From: Roseiarcus sp963823165
Lineage (GTDB): Bacteria; Pseudomonadota; Alphaproteobacteria; Rhizobiales; Beijerinckiaceae
Direction of reading: 5' to 3'
Length of the DNA stretch: 64,000 nucleotides
Assembly: GCA_963823165.1 (NCBI GenBank)
Contig: CAWGKV010000039.1
Span: 1 to 64,000 of the forward strand
The notes under the pieces are model-generated. The model did not search any database. It worked only from the letters and a program-made list of their open reading frames with translations, and was not told the DNA's origin. Positions 17,010 through 26,783 of the stretch are shown here, piece after piece; positions within the stretch are counted from its first letter, which is position 1, and every line of letters starts with the position of its first letter. A program made the position numbers and the translations under genes.

Positions 17010-17692
17010 TGCGCCTTCTCGCCCCGCTTGCGATTCTCGCCGTGACGGCGGCTGTCCTCATGCTGACTCCTGCCGAAGCCCGAATTGTCGGGCTCGATCA
17101 CCAAGCCTTCTTCGTCGCGGCGACGTTTCTGGCGATGCTGCTTTATCTCCTCGGCGGCGCTCGGCCCTCCGACATCGCGCGGGTGGCGAGTTCGGTCGCC
17201 GTCTGGGCGGCGCTGCTCGTCGCGCTGACCGGCGTCTACGCCTATCGGTACGAAGCGGCCGACTTCTTTGGCCGCGTGGCGGCGGAACTGATGCCGTCCG
17301 AACCCCAGGTCGGGCAAGGTGGCGAAGTAATCGTCAACCGGCGGTTGAGCGGGGAGTTCTCCATCGTGGCGAGGGTCGACGGGACGCGGATCACGTTCCT
17401 CTTCGACACAGGAGCGTCCATGGTCGTCCTGACGGCGTCCGACGCCCGCAGGGCGGGCATCGACACCCGCGGGCTCGCATTCGACGTCCCGGTCGCGACC
17501 GCCAACGGCTCCGCGCTGGCGGCTGAGATCCGGCTCAACCAGATCGCGGTCGGACCGATCGTCATGCGGGGCGTGTGGGCGCTCGTCGCAAAGCCGGGCG
17601 CGCTCGAGGAAAGCCTGCTCGGCATGAGCTTTCTCGAGCGGCTGAAGAGCTACACCGTCGAGCGGGGGCGGCTTATCCTGACCGCGAGGTGA
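17009..17692 (+). CDS. TIGR02281-type clan AA retropepsin-like aspartic protease
   Basis: A 227-residue protein with two or three N-terminal membrane segments (residues 1-22, 30-47 and 55-75), then a single-lobed aspartic protease domain. The catalytic strand reads ITFLFDTGASMVVLTASDA (DTGA near 130), followed by VPVATANGSALAAEIRLNQI and the family end LLGMSFLERLKSYTVERGRL. Such proteins act as homodimers, probably facing the periplasm; substrates are unknown. DUF1289 followed by this protease is a familiar alphaproteobacterial neighbourhood. Confidence 0.88.
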   Translation: MRLLAPLAILAVTAAVLMLTPAEARIVGLDHQAFFVAATFLAMLLYLLGGARPSDIARVASSVAVWAALLVALTGVYAYRYEAADFFGRVAAELMPSEPQVGQGGEVIVNRRLSGEFSIVARVDGTRITFLFDTGASMVVLTASDARRAGIDTRGLAFDVPVATANGSALAAEIRLNQIAVGPIVMRGVWALVAKPGALEESLLGMSFLERLKSYTVERGRLILTAR

Positions 17693-17698
17693 GGGCTT

Positions 17699-18700
17699 TC
17701 AGGCGGCGGCGTCCTCGCGCGCGATGCTCCTTACGACCAGCGCGATAGCAGCGCGGAGAACCTCGAGCCCAGCGCCAGAACGAACGGCTTCGGTCGCGAG
17801 CGCTCGGCGATAGCAGCGCGCTCCAGGCCGGCCGGCGAACAGGCCGATGAGATGGCGGGTAAAATCGTGCAGCCGCTCGCCGCGCTCGAGGCCTCTGGCA
17901 ATAAAGGGCATGAAGGCCTCGAGCGCCTCGAAGGGGTCGTCGAACGGCGCCGCCTCGCCGAAGATCGTCGGATCGAGCCGCAGGAGGATCTGCGGGTTCT
18001 GATAGGCGGCCCGGCCCAGCATGACGCCGTCCACATGCGCGAGATGCGCCTCTGCCTCGTCGAGGTCGGCGATCCCGCCGTTGACGACGATCGGCCAGTC
18101 GGGATTCGCGCGTTTCAGGTCGTAGACCAGGGGATAGTCGAGCGGCGGGATCGTCCGGTTGTGCTTGGGGCTCAGCCCGTCGAGCCAGGCTTTCCGGGCA
18201 TGGACGACGAGCGCTGCCGCCCCCGCCGCCTTCACCGAGGCGGCGAAGGCAAACAGGGTGTCGCGGGCCTCCTGCTCGTCCACCCCGATGCGGCATTTGA
18301 CTGTGACCGGGACATCGACCACGCCGACCATGACTGCGATGCATTCGGCCACCAGCGCCGGCTCGCGCATCAGGCAGGCGCCGAAGCGTCCGCTCTGCAC
18401 CCGGTCGGACGGGCAGCCGCAGTTGAGGTTGATTTCGTCGTAGCCGAAGCCGGCGCCGATGCGCGCGGCCTCCGCGAGCCGCGGCGGTTCCGAGCCGCCG
18501 AGTTGCAGCGCCACGGGATGCTCCGCCGGATCGAAGCCGATCAGCCGCTCCCGGGGCCCGAACACGACCGCGTCCGCCGTCACCATTTCGGTGTAGAGGC
18601 GGGCGCGGCGGGTCATCAGACGGTGGAACGCCCGGCAGCGGCGGTCGGTCCAGTCCATCATCGGCGCCACGCTGAACCTAAACTCTTGAAGTGACGCCAT
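17699..18700 (-). CDS. dusA: tRNA-dihydrouridine(20/20a) synthase
   Basis: A 333-residue TIM-barrel flavoenzyme that reduces uridine 20/20a in the D-loop of tRNAs with FMN and NADPH. The N-terminus reads FSVAPMMDWTDRRCRAFHRL, typical of DusA; the active-site region is INLNCGCPSDRVQSGRFGAC, in which the final cysteine is the proton donor. VTVKCRIGVDEQE and the FMN-phosphate site VNGGIADLDEA with DGVMLGRAAYQNP follow. It converges on the aspartic protease gene with only 6 bp between the ends. Confidence 0.95.
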   Translation of the reverse strand: MASLQEFRFSVAPMMDWTDRRCRAFHRLMTRRARLYTEMVTADAVVFGPRERLIGFDPAEHPVALQLGGSEPPRLAEAARIGAGFGYDEINLNCGCPSDRVQSGRFGACLMREPALVAECIAVMVGVVDVPVTVKCRIGVDEQEARDTLFAFAASVKAAGAAALVVHARKAWLDGLSPKHNRTIPPLDYPLVYDLKRANPDWPIVVNGGIADLDEAEAHLAHVDGVMLGRAAYQNPQILLRLDPTIFGEAAPFDDPFEALEAFMPFIARGLERGERLHDFTRHLIGLFAGRPGARCYRRALATEAVRSGAGLEVLRAAIALVVRSIAREDAAA

Positions 18701-19735
18701 TTTTGTAATCTCGGCTTGTTGGTCAGGCCATGTGCACTGCTTTCTAGGCTATGATGCGACCCCCTTTGCGGCAGTACGACGGCTCACTGCACATCCAGAG
18801 TGCGCGTTTTGGCAACCTTCACAAAGCTCAATTCCGGGCGGAAGGGAAAGTATGTCAACGAGACGTTCCCTTCGGCGCAAGGACGCCAAGGAACGGGCCT
18901 AACTGCGTATAAATCGCGGCGACCCCTCAGGTCGCTGGGTCCTGTGACTGATCTTCGACAGTTGGGGCGTGCATGCTATGCCTAAGGTCTTGATATAACT
19001 GCAGACGATACGCGCCGGGCTCCAAGATGTAGTGCCACGTTTTCGTTCTATTTTATTGTTTTTATTGCCGTATTGGCATACATTGTGTGCACAAGGATTG
19101 AGTCGGTGCCGGTTTTCTCGCATATATTCCAGCGAGAAGGCCGGGGCGGGCGCACCGCGAGCTCTTTGCGCCGGCTCTGGACGACCTGTAGGTAGGCGAC
19201 GCCCGCTTGCCTGAAACCGTAAGCGCGCAATTCACGCTAAAACTCGGTAATGTAGCGCCACGCCTGCGGCACAGCGCGCTTTTACACCCGAAATCAGAGG
19301 GTTAGCTTTTCCGACTGTAGAAGATCAGTTTGGCGATCTGGTTCGCCTCCACCAAGGGGACCTCCGGGAAGTCGGCGAGCGCCTTGGACGGTCCAAAGTC
19401 TCTAGGGCAATATCAATTGCAATCCAGTTACGTGCCGTCGATGGTTTCGGTATGCAAACAGCTCCGGCCGAGTGTCTCCGTTGCATACTTGTTTGCCCGA
19501 AGAAAATACGACCAATTTCGCCGCACACAACACGATGGCGCAAGGGTATGCAAAGACTGGTTTGAGAGGCCTATTGGTTAATAGGACGACGACGAGGTCA
19601 CTCCGGCAAAGGCCGCCCAGCTCGATAATTGCTACAGGATGAGCGGGCGGGACCGTTTCTTTTTGTTCGATACCGGTTTGGCGTAGCCGAGACAGGAGAA
19701 CGATCGAGTCAACACGCCTCCATTTTGCTTCGGCC
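18701..19735. other. Long intergenic stretch of lower GC
   Basis: About 1 kb between divergently ending genes with no convincing gene. Parts are AT-rich, especially 19040-19100 (runs of T and TTTTATTG), unlike the flanks. Several open frames of 60-125 codons occur on both strands, but they lack ribosome sites and recognisable sequence. It may be a remnant of transferred DNA. Confidence 0.5.
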
Positions 19736-20533
19736 TTAAAATTCGGCCGCACCTTCGTAGTCCCGGTCTGAGCCCTCAATGTCCAGCCCCAACGCCGTTT
19801 GCGCTTTGATAGCTACATCGGTGCGATTTTTCGCCTTCAGTTTCTTCATAACATTGCGAAGGTGGACTTTGACGGTGCCTTCACGAATACCCAAATGGTA
19901 GGCGATCACTTTGTTTGATTTGCCTTCTTGAATGGCTTGCACGACCTTAACTTCACGAGCCGTTAGGACTTGGGATAGCGGCGAGACTTGCGGCGGTTGA
20001 AAGCTATGCGTGGCTGACGCAAGCAGATATTCCGTCGGAACATATGTGCCTCCCGCTAAAATAAATCGCACCGCCTCGACCGCAATGTCGAAATTTGTCG
20101 TGAATGGAATATATCCCTTTGCGCCACAGTTGAACGCAGTTCTAGCCAAATCCAGATCGTTCGCCGCCGCGAGAACGACAATAGGGATGCTTGGTGCCAC
20201 GGCTGACAAGACTTTGATCGCGTTAGCGCACTCCGCCTCGCGGGCATCCGTCAGAGAGAGCAGGTAGAGCGCAACCGAGTTGCTGAACGTGCGTTTGAGA
20301 TCCGACAACGTCGGATAAGTGACAACCGGCAGCGAAAGCGCCGCCTGCAATGCACGGTGCATGCACTCACGTACGAAGGTGCGGCTCTCGACAAAGGCAA
20401 TATGGCGGTCTAGTTTTGCCTCAATCTTTGCGGAGGTGTGATGCGCGTTACCGTCTAGGCTTTCCAGTTTGGGTATCAAGAGCTGCATTCCCGCTCGCGC
20501 CTCTTCGATTGCGAATTGAGTTTTCTTCTCCAT
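19736..20533 (-). CDS. LuxR-family regulator with degenerate receiver domain
   Basis: ATG 20533 follows AAAGGGGACGCTG and is preferred over upstream in-frame codons. Residues 40-165 resemble a receiver (SIPIVVLAAANDLDLARTAF, NCGAKGYIPF, the usual T/K region), but the phosphoacceptor strand reads LYLLSLTDARE where an Asp is expected after LL, and the N-terminal acidic pair is missing. The C-terminal LuxR helix-turn-helix is intact: LTAREVKVVQAIQEGKSNKV, then GIREGTVKVHLRNVMKKL. It is probably a transcription factor acting without phosphorylation. Its composition is less GC-rich than its neighbours, which suggests transfer. Confidence 0.85.
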   Translation of the reverse strand: MEKKTQFAIEEARAGMQLLIPKLESLDGNAHHTSAKIEAKLDRHIAFVESRTFVRECMHRALQAALSLPVVTYPTLSDLKRTFSNSVALYLLSLTDAREAECANAIKVLSAVAPSIPIVVLAAANDLDLARTAFNCGAKGYIPFTTNFDIAVEAVRFILAGGTYVPTEYLLASATHSFQPPQVSPLSQVLTAREVKVVQAIQEGKSNKVIAYHLGIREGTVKVHLRNVMKKLKAKNRTDVAIKAQTALGLDIEGSDRDYEGAAEF

Positions 20534-21139
20534 CAGCGTCCCCTTTCCATACCCATTTAGCGGTGGCGTCGCGCCTCCCAGGAGCACAACTACCACGATT
20601 GTAACCTTAGAGAACAGTGCGTCCTTGTAAACCTAAAACAGAGTGGTTAGCCCAAAAGCGGTAGCCAGGGAGGGGCCAGGACTAATCAATTGAAGCGAAT
20701 GGCTGCAACATTTCCCCTCCAGCCGCCCAGTGGTTCTTCGGGGATATCTCTAGGGCCTACGAAGACAAGCGAAATTAGCCTCGGAAGCAGTGTCGAGAGA
20801 GATGTTAGGCAACCTTCGCGGTTGCGACCTTGGCGTTGTTGAGCTTTCAGATGCGCACCGGGATGCCGTTCAGGGAACCTGTTGAAATTGTCGCTCCAGT
20901 TTAAGAGAGCAGAACGGCTACTCACACGAAGGCTTTCCCCGCTTTAGTTAGGACACCATGAGGTCTCCGACACGATTGATCGAATGTTCTGAGCGCTTCC
21001 CCTCCCCAACCACGTCGTCGAGCTGAATTCGCCGGACCGACATCGCCAGAGCCATTACAAAGTCGGACGCTCCCGCCGCAGACCCGCAATCGCCTCCCAC
21101 CAGATGACCCGGAGCTCGCTCCCACCGGCCCGTCCAATT
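20534..21139. other. Intergenic stretch upstream of the LuxR gene
   Basis: It holds the promoter side of the LuxR-type gene and about 500 bp without a convincing frame. Small minus-strand frames near 20686-20925 and 20922-21137 have no recognised sequence. Confidence 0.4.
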
Positions 21140-21416
21140 CATGACGCTGCGGTGCCTCAGCTTGGTCTCCACGCGCTCCTCTTGTTGCATTTCGTCGAGG
21201 ATTCTGGTTTGCCCCAGTTCGTCGAGCTTTGCTCGCGCGTCACCCGCGAGCGCCTCTGGCGAGCGCGTCGGGCGCTGCCGTGTCCCGCCCACTCTTAGGA
21301 TTTCTCGGGCCGGTCGCCGTGAGAGCGGCGTTGTAGGGGTCGAGATAGGTCACCATGTGCGTCAACAGATAGCCGCGCTGTCCCGTCTCAGCATCTTGCG
21401 CGGTTGAATCGGCAAA
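21140..21416 (-). pseudogene. CHASE3 sensor-domain fragment
   Basis: On the minus strand TAQDAETGQRGYLLTHMVTY followed by LDPYNAALTATGP is a clear CHASE3 core (the DxETGQRGYLLTG motif). After a shift near 21300 the sequence ALAGDARAKLDELGQTRILD matches the next helix of the domain. No kinase core follows. This is the remains of a periplasmic-sensing histidine kinase or chemoreceptor-like gene. Confidence 0.55.
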
Positions 21417-21574
21417 AAATGGAAGAATGCAGCTTAAGCGCCCAACGCGTTGACGTCGCTTTGGCGTATTCAAACTGCGTGGCCCGGGCCGCCGGGCTCC
21501 CCTTGCTGGCGGCGGCCGAAAAATGCAACAACCCGGGTCACCCAGGCGCATGTCGCCATTCCGAAGGGCCCCCT

Positions 21575-23416
21575 ATGCCTCCCTATCGCTCCCGCACTAC
21601 GACCCACGGCCGCAACATGGCGGGCGCGCGCGGCCTCTGGCGCGCCACCGGCATGAAGGACGGGGACTTCGGCAAGCCGATTATCGCCGTCGCCAATTCC
21701 TTCACCCAGTTCGTGCCGGGCCACGTGCATCTGAAGGACCTCGGCCAGCTGGTTGCGCGGGAGATCGAGGCCGCGGGCGGCGTCGCCAAGGAGTTCAACA
21801 CCATCGCGGTCGACGACGGCATCGCGATGGGGCATGACGGCATGCTCTATTCGCTGCCCTCGCGCGAGGTTATCGCCGACAGCGTCGAATACATGGCCAA
21901 CGCCCACTGCGCCGACGCTCTCGTCTGCATTTCGAATTGCGACAAGATCACCCCCGGCATGCTGATGGCGGCGCTGAGGCTGAACATCCCGGCCGTTTTC
22001 GTGTCCGGCGGGCCGATGGAGGCGGGCAAGGTCAAGCTCTCGACCGGCGCGCGGACCGTCGATCTCATCGACGCGATGGTCGCCGCCGCAGACGACAAGG
22101 TCTCGGACGCCGACGTCGCCGTCATCGAGCGCTCCGCCTGCCCAACCTGTGGCTCCTGCTCGGGCATGTTCACCGCCAATTCGATGAACTGCCTAACCGA
22201 GGCCCTCGGCCTCGCACTGCCGGGCAACGGCACGGTGGTCGCGACCCATGCCGACCGCAGGCGGCTGTTCGTCGAGGCGGGCCATCTCATCGTCGATCTC
22301 GCCCGCCGCTATTACGAAGAGAGCGACGAGGGCGTCCTGCCGCGATCGATCGCCAGTTTCAAGGCCTTCGAGAACGCGATGACGCTCGACATTTCGATGG
22401 GCGGATCGACCAATACGGTGCTCCACCTGCTCGCCGCCGCACACGAGGCTCGGATCGACTTCACCATGGAGGACATCGATCGGCTGTCGCGGCGGGCGCC
22501 GGTGTTGTGCAAGGTCGCCCCGTCTGTGGCGGACGTTCATATCGAGGACGTGCATCGCGCCGGCGGCATCATGGGCATCCTCGGCGAACTCGACCGCGCC
22601 GGGCTTCTGAACCGCGAAGTCCGGATGGTCCACGCCGAGTCGCTCGAGCACGCGCTGTCGCGAAGCGACATCAAGCGCACGTCGAGCAACGCCACGCGCG
22701 AGTTTTTCTCGGCCGCGCCAGGCGGCGTGCCGACCCAGGTCGCCTTCAGCCAGTCGGCGCGCTATTCCTCGCTCGACGAGGATCGGCAGAAGGGCGTCAT
22801 CCGCGACATTGAGCATGCCTTCCTGAAGGACGGCGGTCTTGCCGTGCTCAAAGGCAATGTCGCGCTCGACGGTTGCATCGTGAAGACGGCCGGCGTCGAC
22901 GAAAGCAACCTCAGGTTCACCGGCACGGCGCGCATCTTCGAGAGCCAGGACGACGCCGTGCAGGGCATTCTCGGCGGCAAGGTCGCCGCCGGCGACGTCG
23001 TCGTCATCCGCTACGAGGGTCCCCGCGGCGGCCCTGGCATGCAGGAGATGCTCTATCCGACGAGCTATCTCAAGTCGCGCGGCCTCGGAAAGGCCTGCGC
23101 CCTCGTCACCGACGGCCGCTTTTCCGGCGGCACCTCAGGTCTTTCCATAGGCCACGTCTCGCCGGAGGCGGCCGAGGGCGGGGCGATCGGCCTCATCGAG
23201 GAAGGCGATCGGATCGCGATCGACATCCCCGCCCGCACGATCGACGTCCTGGTCGACGGCGCGACGCTCGCCCAACGCCGCGCGGCGATGGAAGCGAAGG
23301 GCAAAGACGCCTGGAAGCCTGCCAAGCTCCGCGCGCGCAAAGTCTCGCAGGCCCTTCGCGCCTACGCGGCTTTCGCGACCAGCGCGGCGCGCGGAGCCGT
23401 GCGCGAGGTCCCGTAG
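21575..23416 (+). CDS. ilvD: Dihydroxy-acid dehydratase
   Basis: IlvD dehydrates 2,3-dihydroxy-isovalerate and -methylvalerate in valine and isoleucine synthesis. The start at 21575 (MPPYRSRTTTHGRNMAGARG) matches the family; the open frame extends upstream to 21404 without homology. The 613-residue length is normal for the long IlvD type. Cluster ligands are the cysteines in CISNCDKITPGM and in ERSACPTCGSCSGMFTANSM. GPRGGPGMQEMLYPTSYLK and TDGRFSGGTSGLSIGHVSPE are also present. No other ilv gene lies nearby. A sensor kinase begins 6 bp after its stop. Confidence 0.96.
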   Translation: MPPYRSRTTTHGRNMAGARGLWRATGMKDGDFGKPIIAVANSFTQFVPGHVHLKDLGQLVAREIEAAGGVAKEFNTIAVDDGIAMGHDGMLYSLPSREVIADSVEYMANAHCADALVCISNCDKITPGMLMAALRLNIPAVFVSGGPMEAGKVKLSTGARTVDLIDAMVAAADDKVSDADVAVIERSACPTCGSCSGMFTANSMNCLTEALGLALPGNGTVVATHADRRRLFVEAGHLIVDLARRYYEESDEGVLPRSIASFKAFENAMTLDISMGGSTNTVLHLLAAAHEARIDFTMEDIDRLSRRAPVLCKVAPSVADVHIEDVHRAGGIMGILGELDRAGLLNREVRMVHAESLEHALSRSDIKRTSSNATREFFSAAPGGVPTQVAFSQSARYSSLDEDRQKGVIRDIEHAFLKDGGLAVLKGNVALDGCIVKTAGVDESNLRFTGTARIFESQDDAVQGILGGKVAAGDVVVIRYEGPRGGPGMQEMLYPTSYLKSRGLGKACALVTDGRFSGGTSGLSIGHVSPEAAEGGAIGLIEEGDRIAIDIPARTIDVLVDGATLAQRRAAMEAKGKDAWKPAKLRARKVSQALRAYAAFATSAARGAVREVP

Positions 23417-23422
23417 CCGCCG

Positions 23423-24799
23423 ATGCGCAAGGCGCTCGGCGCGCGCTCGATCGCGTCCCGGCTTTTCCTGTCGGCGGCTTTCTGGAGCACGCTCATCCTC
23501 GCCTTCGCGGGCCTGGGCCTCAGCGCGCTCAACGCGCGCTGGACCGAGGCGAATTTCGACGACCAGCTCGGCGTCTATCTGAAGGCGCTGATCGCCAATG
23601 CGCTTCCCAACGAGGAGGGAAAAGGCGTGGCCCCAGCCGAGGTCGCGCCGCAGTTCGAACTCGCCTTCTCCGGCTGGTACTGGCAAATCACCCGACTCGA
23701 CTCGAGTCCGCCGGAGATCCGGGCGTCGAAATCGCTGTTCGCCACCCAGCTTCCGCACCTCCTCGAGGTCAGCCCGGATCACGGCGCGGCTCGCAGCGGC
23801 TATGTCATCGGGCCCGGCGGGCGCGAGCTCAGGATGGTGGAACGCGAAATCGACGCCGGCGACGAGGGCCGTTACCTGGTCCAGGTCGCAGCCAACGCCG
23901 ACGTGTTCCTGGCGCAGGAGCATGGCTTCGAATGGGCTCTGGCGGCGACATTCCTGACGCTGGCGCTGGCGCTGATCGGCTCGACGGCGCTCGCCGTCCG
24001 CTACGGCCTGCGCCCGCTTCGCGCGCTTCGCGACGGAGTCGCCGCGATCCGACGCGGCGAGGCCGAACACGTTGCAGGCGAGTTCCCGCAGGATGTGGCG
24101 CCTCTCGCGGCGGAGGTGAACCAGCTCATCGACGCCAACAGGGAAATCGTCGAGCGGGCCCGCACGCAAGTCGGCAATCTCGCTCACGCGCTCAAGACCC
24201 CTCTCAGCGTGCTGATCAACGAGGCGGACTCCGGCAGTGCGAATTTGCCGGGAAAGGTGCGCGAGCAGGCCGAAATCATGCGCCAGCAGGTGGCTTTTTA
24301 TCTTGACCGGGCGCGCGCGGCCGCCCGCGCGCGCGCCGTCGGCGTTGTCACCGACGTCAAGCCGGTCGTGGAGGGCCTCGTGCGCACCTTCGAGAAGCTG
24401 CACGCCGAGGAAAGCCTGAACTTTACTGTTTCGCTGCAGGACGGCCTGAAGTTCCGCGGCGAGTCGCAGGATCTGACCGATCTGATCGGCAACTTGCTTG
24501 ACAACGCCGGCAAATGGGCGCGCGAAACCGTGTCCATTCGCGCCTCGCGGGTCCCGGGCGGAGCGAAACACGCCGGCGCCTTCCTCATCGCCGAAATCGA
24601 CGACGACGGACCAGGGCTCGAGCCTGGCGCGCGAGCGGAGGCGATGGAACGCGGAAAGCGCCTCGATGAATCGCGGCCCGGCTCCGGCCTTGGCCTTTCC
24701 ATCGTCGTCGATCTGGCGGCCAGCTACGGCGGGTCGTTGCAACTCGAAGAAAGTCGGCTGGGCGGCTTGCACGCCGTTCTGCGGCTTCCCTGCGTCTGA
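23423..24799 (+). CDS. Sensor histidine kinase (PhoQ-like), no adjacent response regulator
   Basis: A 458-residue inner-membrane kinase: a first membrane helix near 15-38, a periplasmic domain of about 130 residues, a second helix near 170-195, and a HAMP-like linker (RPLRALRDGVAAIRRGEAEH). The phosphoacceptor box reads VGNLAHALKTPLSVL and the ATP site has NLLDNAGKW, DDDGPGL and GSGLGLSIV. The family commonly sits next to an OmpR-type regulator, which is missing here; the gene instead follows ilvD at 6 bp. Its signal is unknown. The cytochrome c maturation genes follow further downstream. Confidence 0.9.
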   Translation: MRKALGARSIASRLFLSAAFWSTLILAFAGLGLSALNARWTEANFDDQLGVYLKALIANALPNEEGKGVAPAEVAPQFELAFSGWYWQITRLDSSPPEIRASKSLFATQLPHLLEVSPDHGAARSGYVIGPGGRELRMVEREIDAGDEGRYLVQVAANADVFLAQEHGFEWALAATFLTLALALIGSTALAVRYGLRPLRALRDGVAAIRRGEAEHVAGEFPQDVAPLAAEVNQLIDANREIVERARTQVGNLAHALKTPLSVLINEADSGSANLPGKVREQAEIMRQQVAFYLDRARAAARARAVGVVTDVKPVVEGLVRTFEKLHAEESLNFTVSLQDGLKFRGESQDLTDLIGNLLDNAGKWARETVSIRASRVPGGAKHAGAFLIAEIDDDGPGLEPGARAEAMERGKRLDESRPGSGLGLSIVVDLAASYGGSLQLEESRLGGLHAVLRLPCV

Positions 24800-25028
24800 G
24801 GTCTTGGCGCGCCCCGCCTTGGCGGTGCGCCGTACAAGGAGGAAACAACAAATTCAGGTGAAACCCAAGGCAGCCAACTCCTATCGCAGATCGAGCATCG
24901 TTCTCAGGAGAAGCTCTCTTTCGACCCTGCTCGCAGAGCCTTCCGCCGCGTCAGATGGTCGGAGCTCGGTCAGATTGCCGCAAGGGGTTCCGACGCTGAG
25001 CGGATCGAAACCGACGAGGATTGGGGAC

Positions 25029-25589
25029 ATGAGGCCGAGCCATGTCGCGATTCTGGCGCTGACCGCGGCGACTTTGGCCGGCTGTTCCACTGTGGGCTTA
25101 GGCAGCGAGGTTGCGCCGGCCAAGCCTGCTGTGGCCGCCGCCGCGCCGGCGCAAGCCGCGCCGATAGCCCCGGTCGGTTCGGTCCAGGCTCAACCGTTGC
25201 CCCCGGCGGCTGCCGCTTCCGCCCCTTTGACCCAGCCGGGGCCGCCTACGCCTCCGGTCGCCGCGGCGTCCTCGCAGCAGACGCAGTCGCCCGGACAGTC
25301 AACACCGTCCGGCCCGGCGCTCGGGGCCGTCCTCGGAGGACCAGTCGGCGCGTCGCTGCCAGAGATTGACCGGCAGGCCGCATGGAACGCGCAAATTGCG
25401 GCGCTGGACTCCGGGCAAAGCCGATCGTGGCGGGGGGCGCATGGGGTTTTCGGTTTTATCGCGCCCGGGGCCGAAACCGGCGGCGGCTGCCGCGCCTATT
25501 CGCAGACGATCTACGTCGCCGGAAGGCCCAAGCGCGGTCAGGGGGTCGCCTGCAAGCTCCCGGACGGGACCTGGAAGATGACGAGCTAG
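25029..25589 (+). CDS. Lipoprotein with RT0821/Lpp0805-like C-terminal domain
   Basis: The ATG at 25029 gives a lipoprotein signal (HVAILALTAATLAGC, Cys near 19). A long Ala/Pro/Gln-rich linker spans residues 25-95, then a small glycine-zipper stretch GPALGAVLGGPVGASLPEID, then a compact domain with GGGCRAYSQTIYVAG and GVACKLPDGTWKM, typical of the RT0821/Lpp0805 surface-protein family. It is probably anchored in the outer membrane facing the periplasm. It lies between the kinase and ccmI; function unknown. Confidence 0.75.
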   Translation: MRPSHVAILALTAATLAGCSTVGLGSEVAPAKPAVAAAAPAQAAPIAPVGSVQAQPLPPAAAASAPLTQPGPPTPPVAAASSQQTQSPGQSTPSGPALGAVLGGPVGASLPEIDRQAAWNAQIAALDSGQSRSWRGAHGVFGFIAPGAETGGGCRAYSQTIYVAGRPKRGQGVACKLPDGTWKMTS

Positions 25590-25676
25590 ACTTTCCCCGA
25601 GACCTCGGCCGCTTTTTGCGATAACGGAGCGCGAACACAGCGCGGCCATGCGTGAGGCCGCTTCCCGAGGTCGTTA

Positions 25677-26783
25677 ATGATCTGGTTCGTCTTGGCGGGA
25701 ATGGCCGCGTTCGCGGCTCTCGCCGCGGTTTGGCCCGTTCTGCGCTCTTCCTCTCGGTCGGCGGACGCCCGCGAGGCGTCCAGCGAAACGGCTTTCTATC
25801 AGGCGCAGCTCGGCGAGATTCAGCGAGACATCGAGCGCGGCCAATTGCCGCAGACCGAAGCGGAGAGCGCGCGGGCCGAGGCGGCTCGACGGCTGATCGC
25901 CGCCCGTTCCGAAGCCCCGAACGTGGCCGCCGCACCTCGCGCCAGCAATCGTTTGGCGGCCGCCGTCGTGATCGCGGTCGGCGTGCCGGCCATCGCCTTT
26001 CCGCTCTATTCGCTGCTCGGCCGGCCGCAAATGGTCGACGAGCCGTTGGCGAGCCGCGAGCCGGCGGCCAACGCGGCCAAGGACATCGACGCGGCCGTCG
26101 CCGGGGTCGAGGCGCATCTGATCGCCAAGCCTGACGACGGAAAGGGATGGGCGGTCATCGCCCCGGTCTATATGCGGCTCGAGCGCTACGAGGACGCCGC
26201 GCACGCCTATTCGGAGGCGCTCCGCCTGCTTGGGGAAAATCCGTCCCGCCGCGCCGCGTATGGCGAAGCCATGGTCGCCGTCGCCGGCGGCGTCGTCACC
26301 GACCAGGCGCGCGCAGCTTTCGCCAAGGCGCTGGCCGAGCAGCCGGGCCAGCCGCAGGCCCGCTTCTATCTCGCGCTCGCCGCCGAGCAGGACGGCAAGA
26401 AGGCCGAGGCCATCCAGGACTACGAATCTCTGGTCGCCGACGGCCCGCCCGACGCTCCGTGGGTCGACGCGGTGAAAGCGCGCCTCGCCGCGCTGAAAGG
26501 CGCTCCGCCGCCGCAGTCGACCGCCGCCGTCCCGGCGCTTGGATCGGCGGACCAGACGGCGATGATCGAAGGCATGGTGAGCCGGCTGGCGAACCGCCTC
26601 GCCAGCAATGGCGGCAGCATCGAAGAATGGTCCCGCCTTATTCGCGCCTACACCGTCCTGCATGAGGGCGATAAAGCCAAGGCCGCGCTCGCCGACGCGC
26701 GTAAGGCCCTCGCGCCGGACCCCAACGCAGTCGCGAGTCTGGATGCGCTGGCGCGCGATCTCGGTCTCGGAGACGCCAATTGA
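25677..26783 (+). CDS. ccmI: Cytochrome c-type biogenesis protein CcmI
   Basis: CcmI is the apocytochrome chaperone of System I cytochrome c maturation. The protein of 368 residues starts with a membrane helix (MIWFVLAGMAAFAALAAVWP), a cytoplasmic leucine-zipper-like segment (ETAFYQAQLGEIQRDIERGQ), a second helix near 93-115 (RLAAAVVIAVGVPAIAFPLY) and a periplasmic TPR region (GWAVIAPVYMRLERYEDAAH and following). The stop overlaps the start of ccmE. Confidence 0.92.
   Translation: MIWFVLAGMAAFAALAAVWPVLRSSSRSADAREASSETAFYQAQLGEIQRDIERGQLPQTEAESARAEAARRLIAARSEAPNVAAAPRASNRLAAAVVIAVGVPAIAFPLYSLLGRPQMVDEPLASREPAANAAKDIDAAVAGVEAHLIAKPDDGKGWAVIAPVYMRLERYEDAAHAYSEALRLLGENPSRRAAYGEAMVAVAGGVVTDQARAAFAKALAEQPGQPQARFYLALAAEQDGKKAEAIQDYESLVADGPPDAPWVDAVKARLAALKGAPPPQSTAAVPALGSADQTAMIEGMVSRLANRLASNGGSIEEWSRLIRAYTVLHEGDKAKAALADARKALAPDPNAVASLDALARDLGLGDAN

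Noticed and set aside
19402..19779. Minus-strand 125-codon frame as a gene
   Set aside because: It overlaps the end of the LuxR-type gene on the same strand, has no start signal and no recognised sequence.
23135..24772. Long minus-strand open frame (545 codons) opposite ilvD and the sensor kinase
   Set aside because: It is a GC-rich shadow of well-supported plus-strand genes; its sequence is arginine-rich and unrecognisable.
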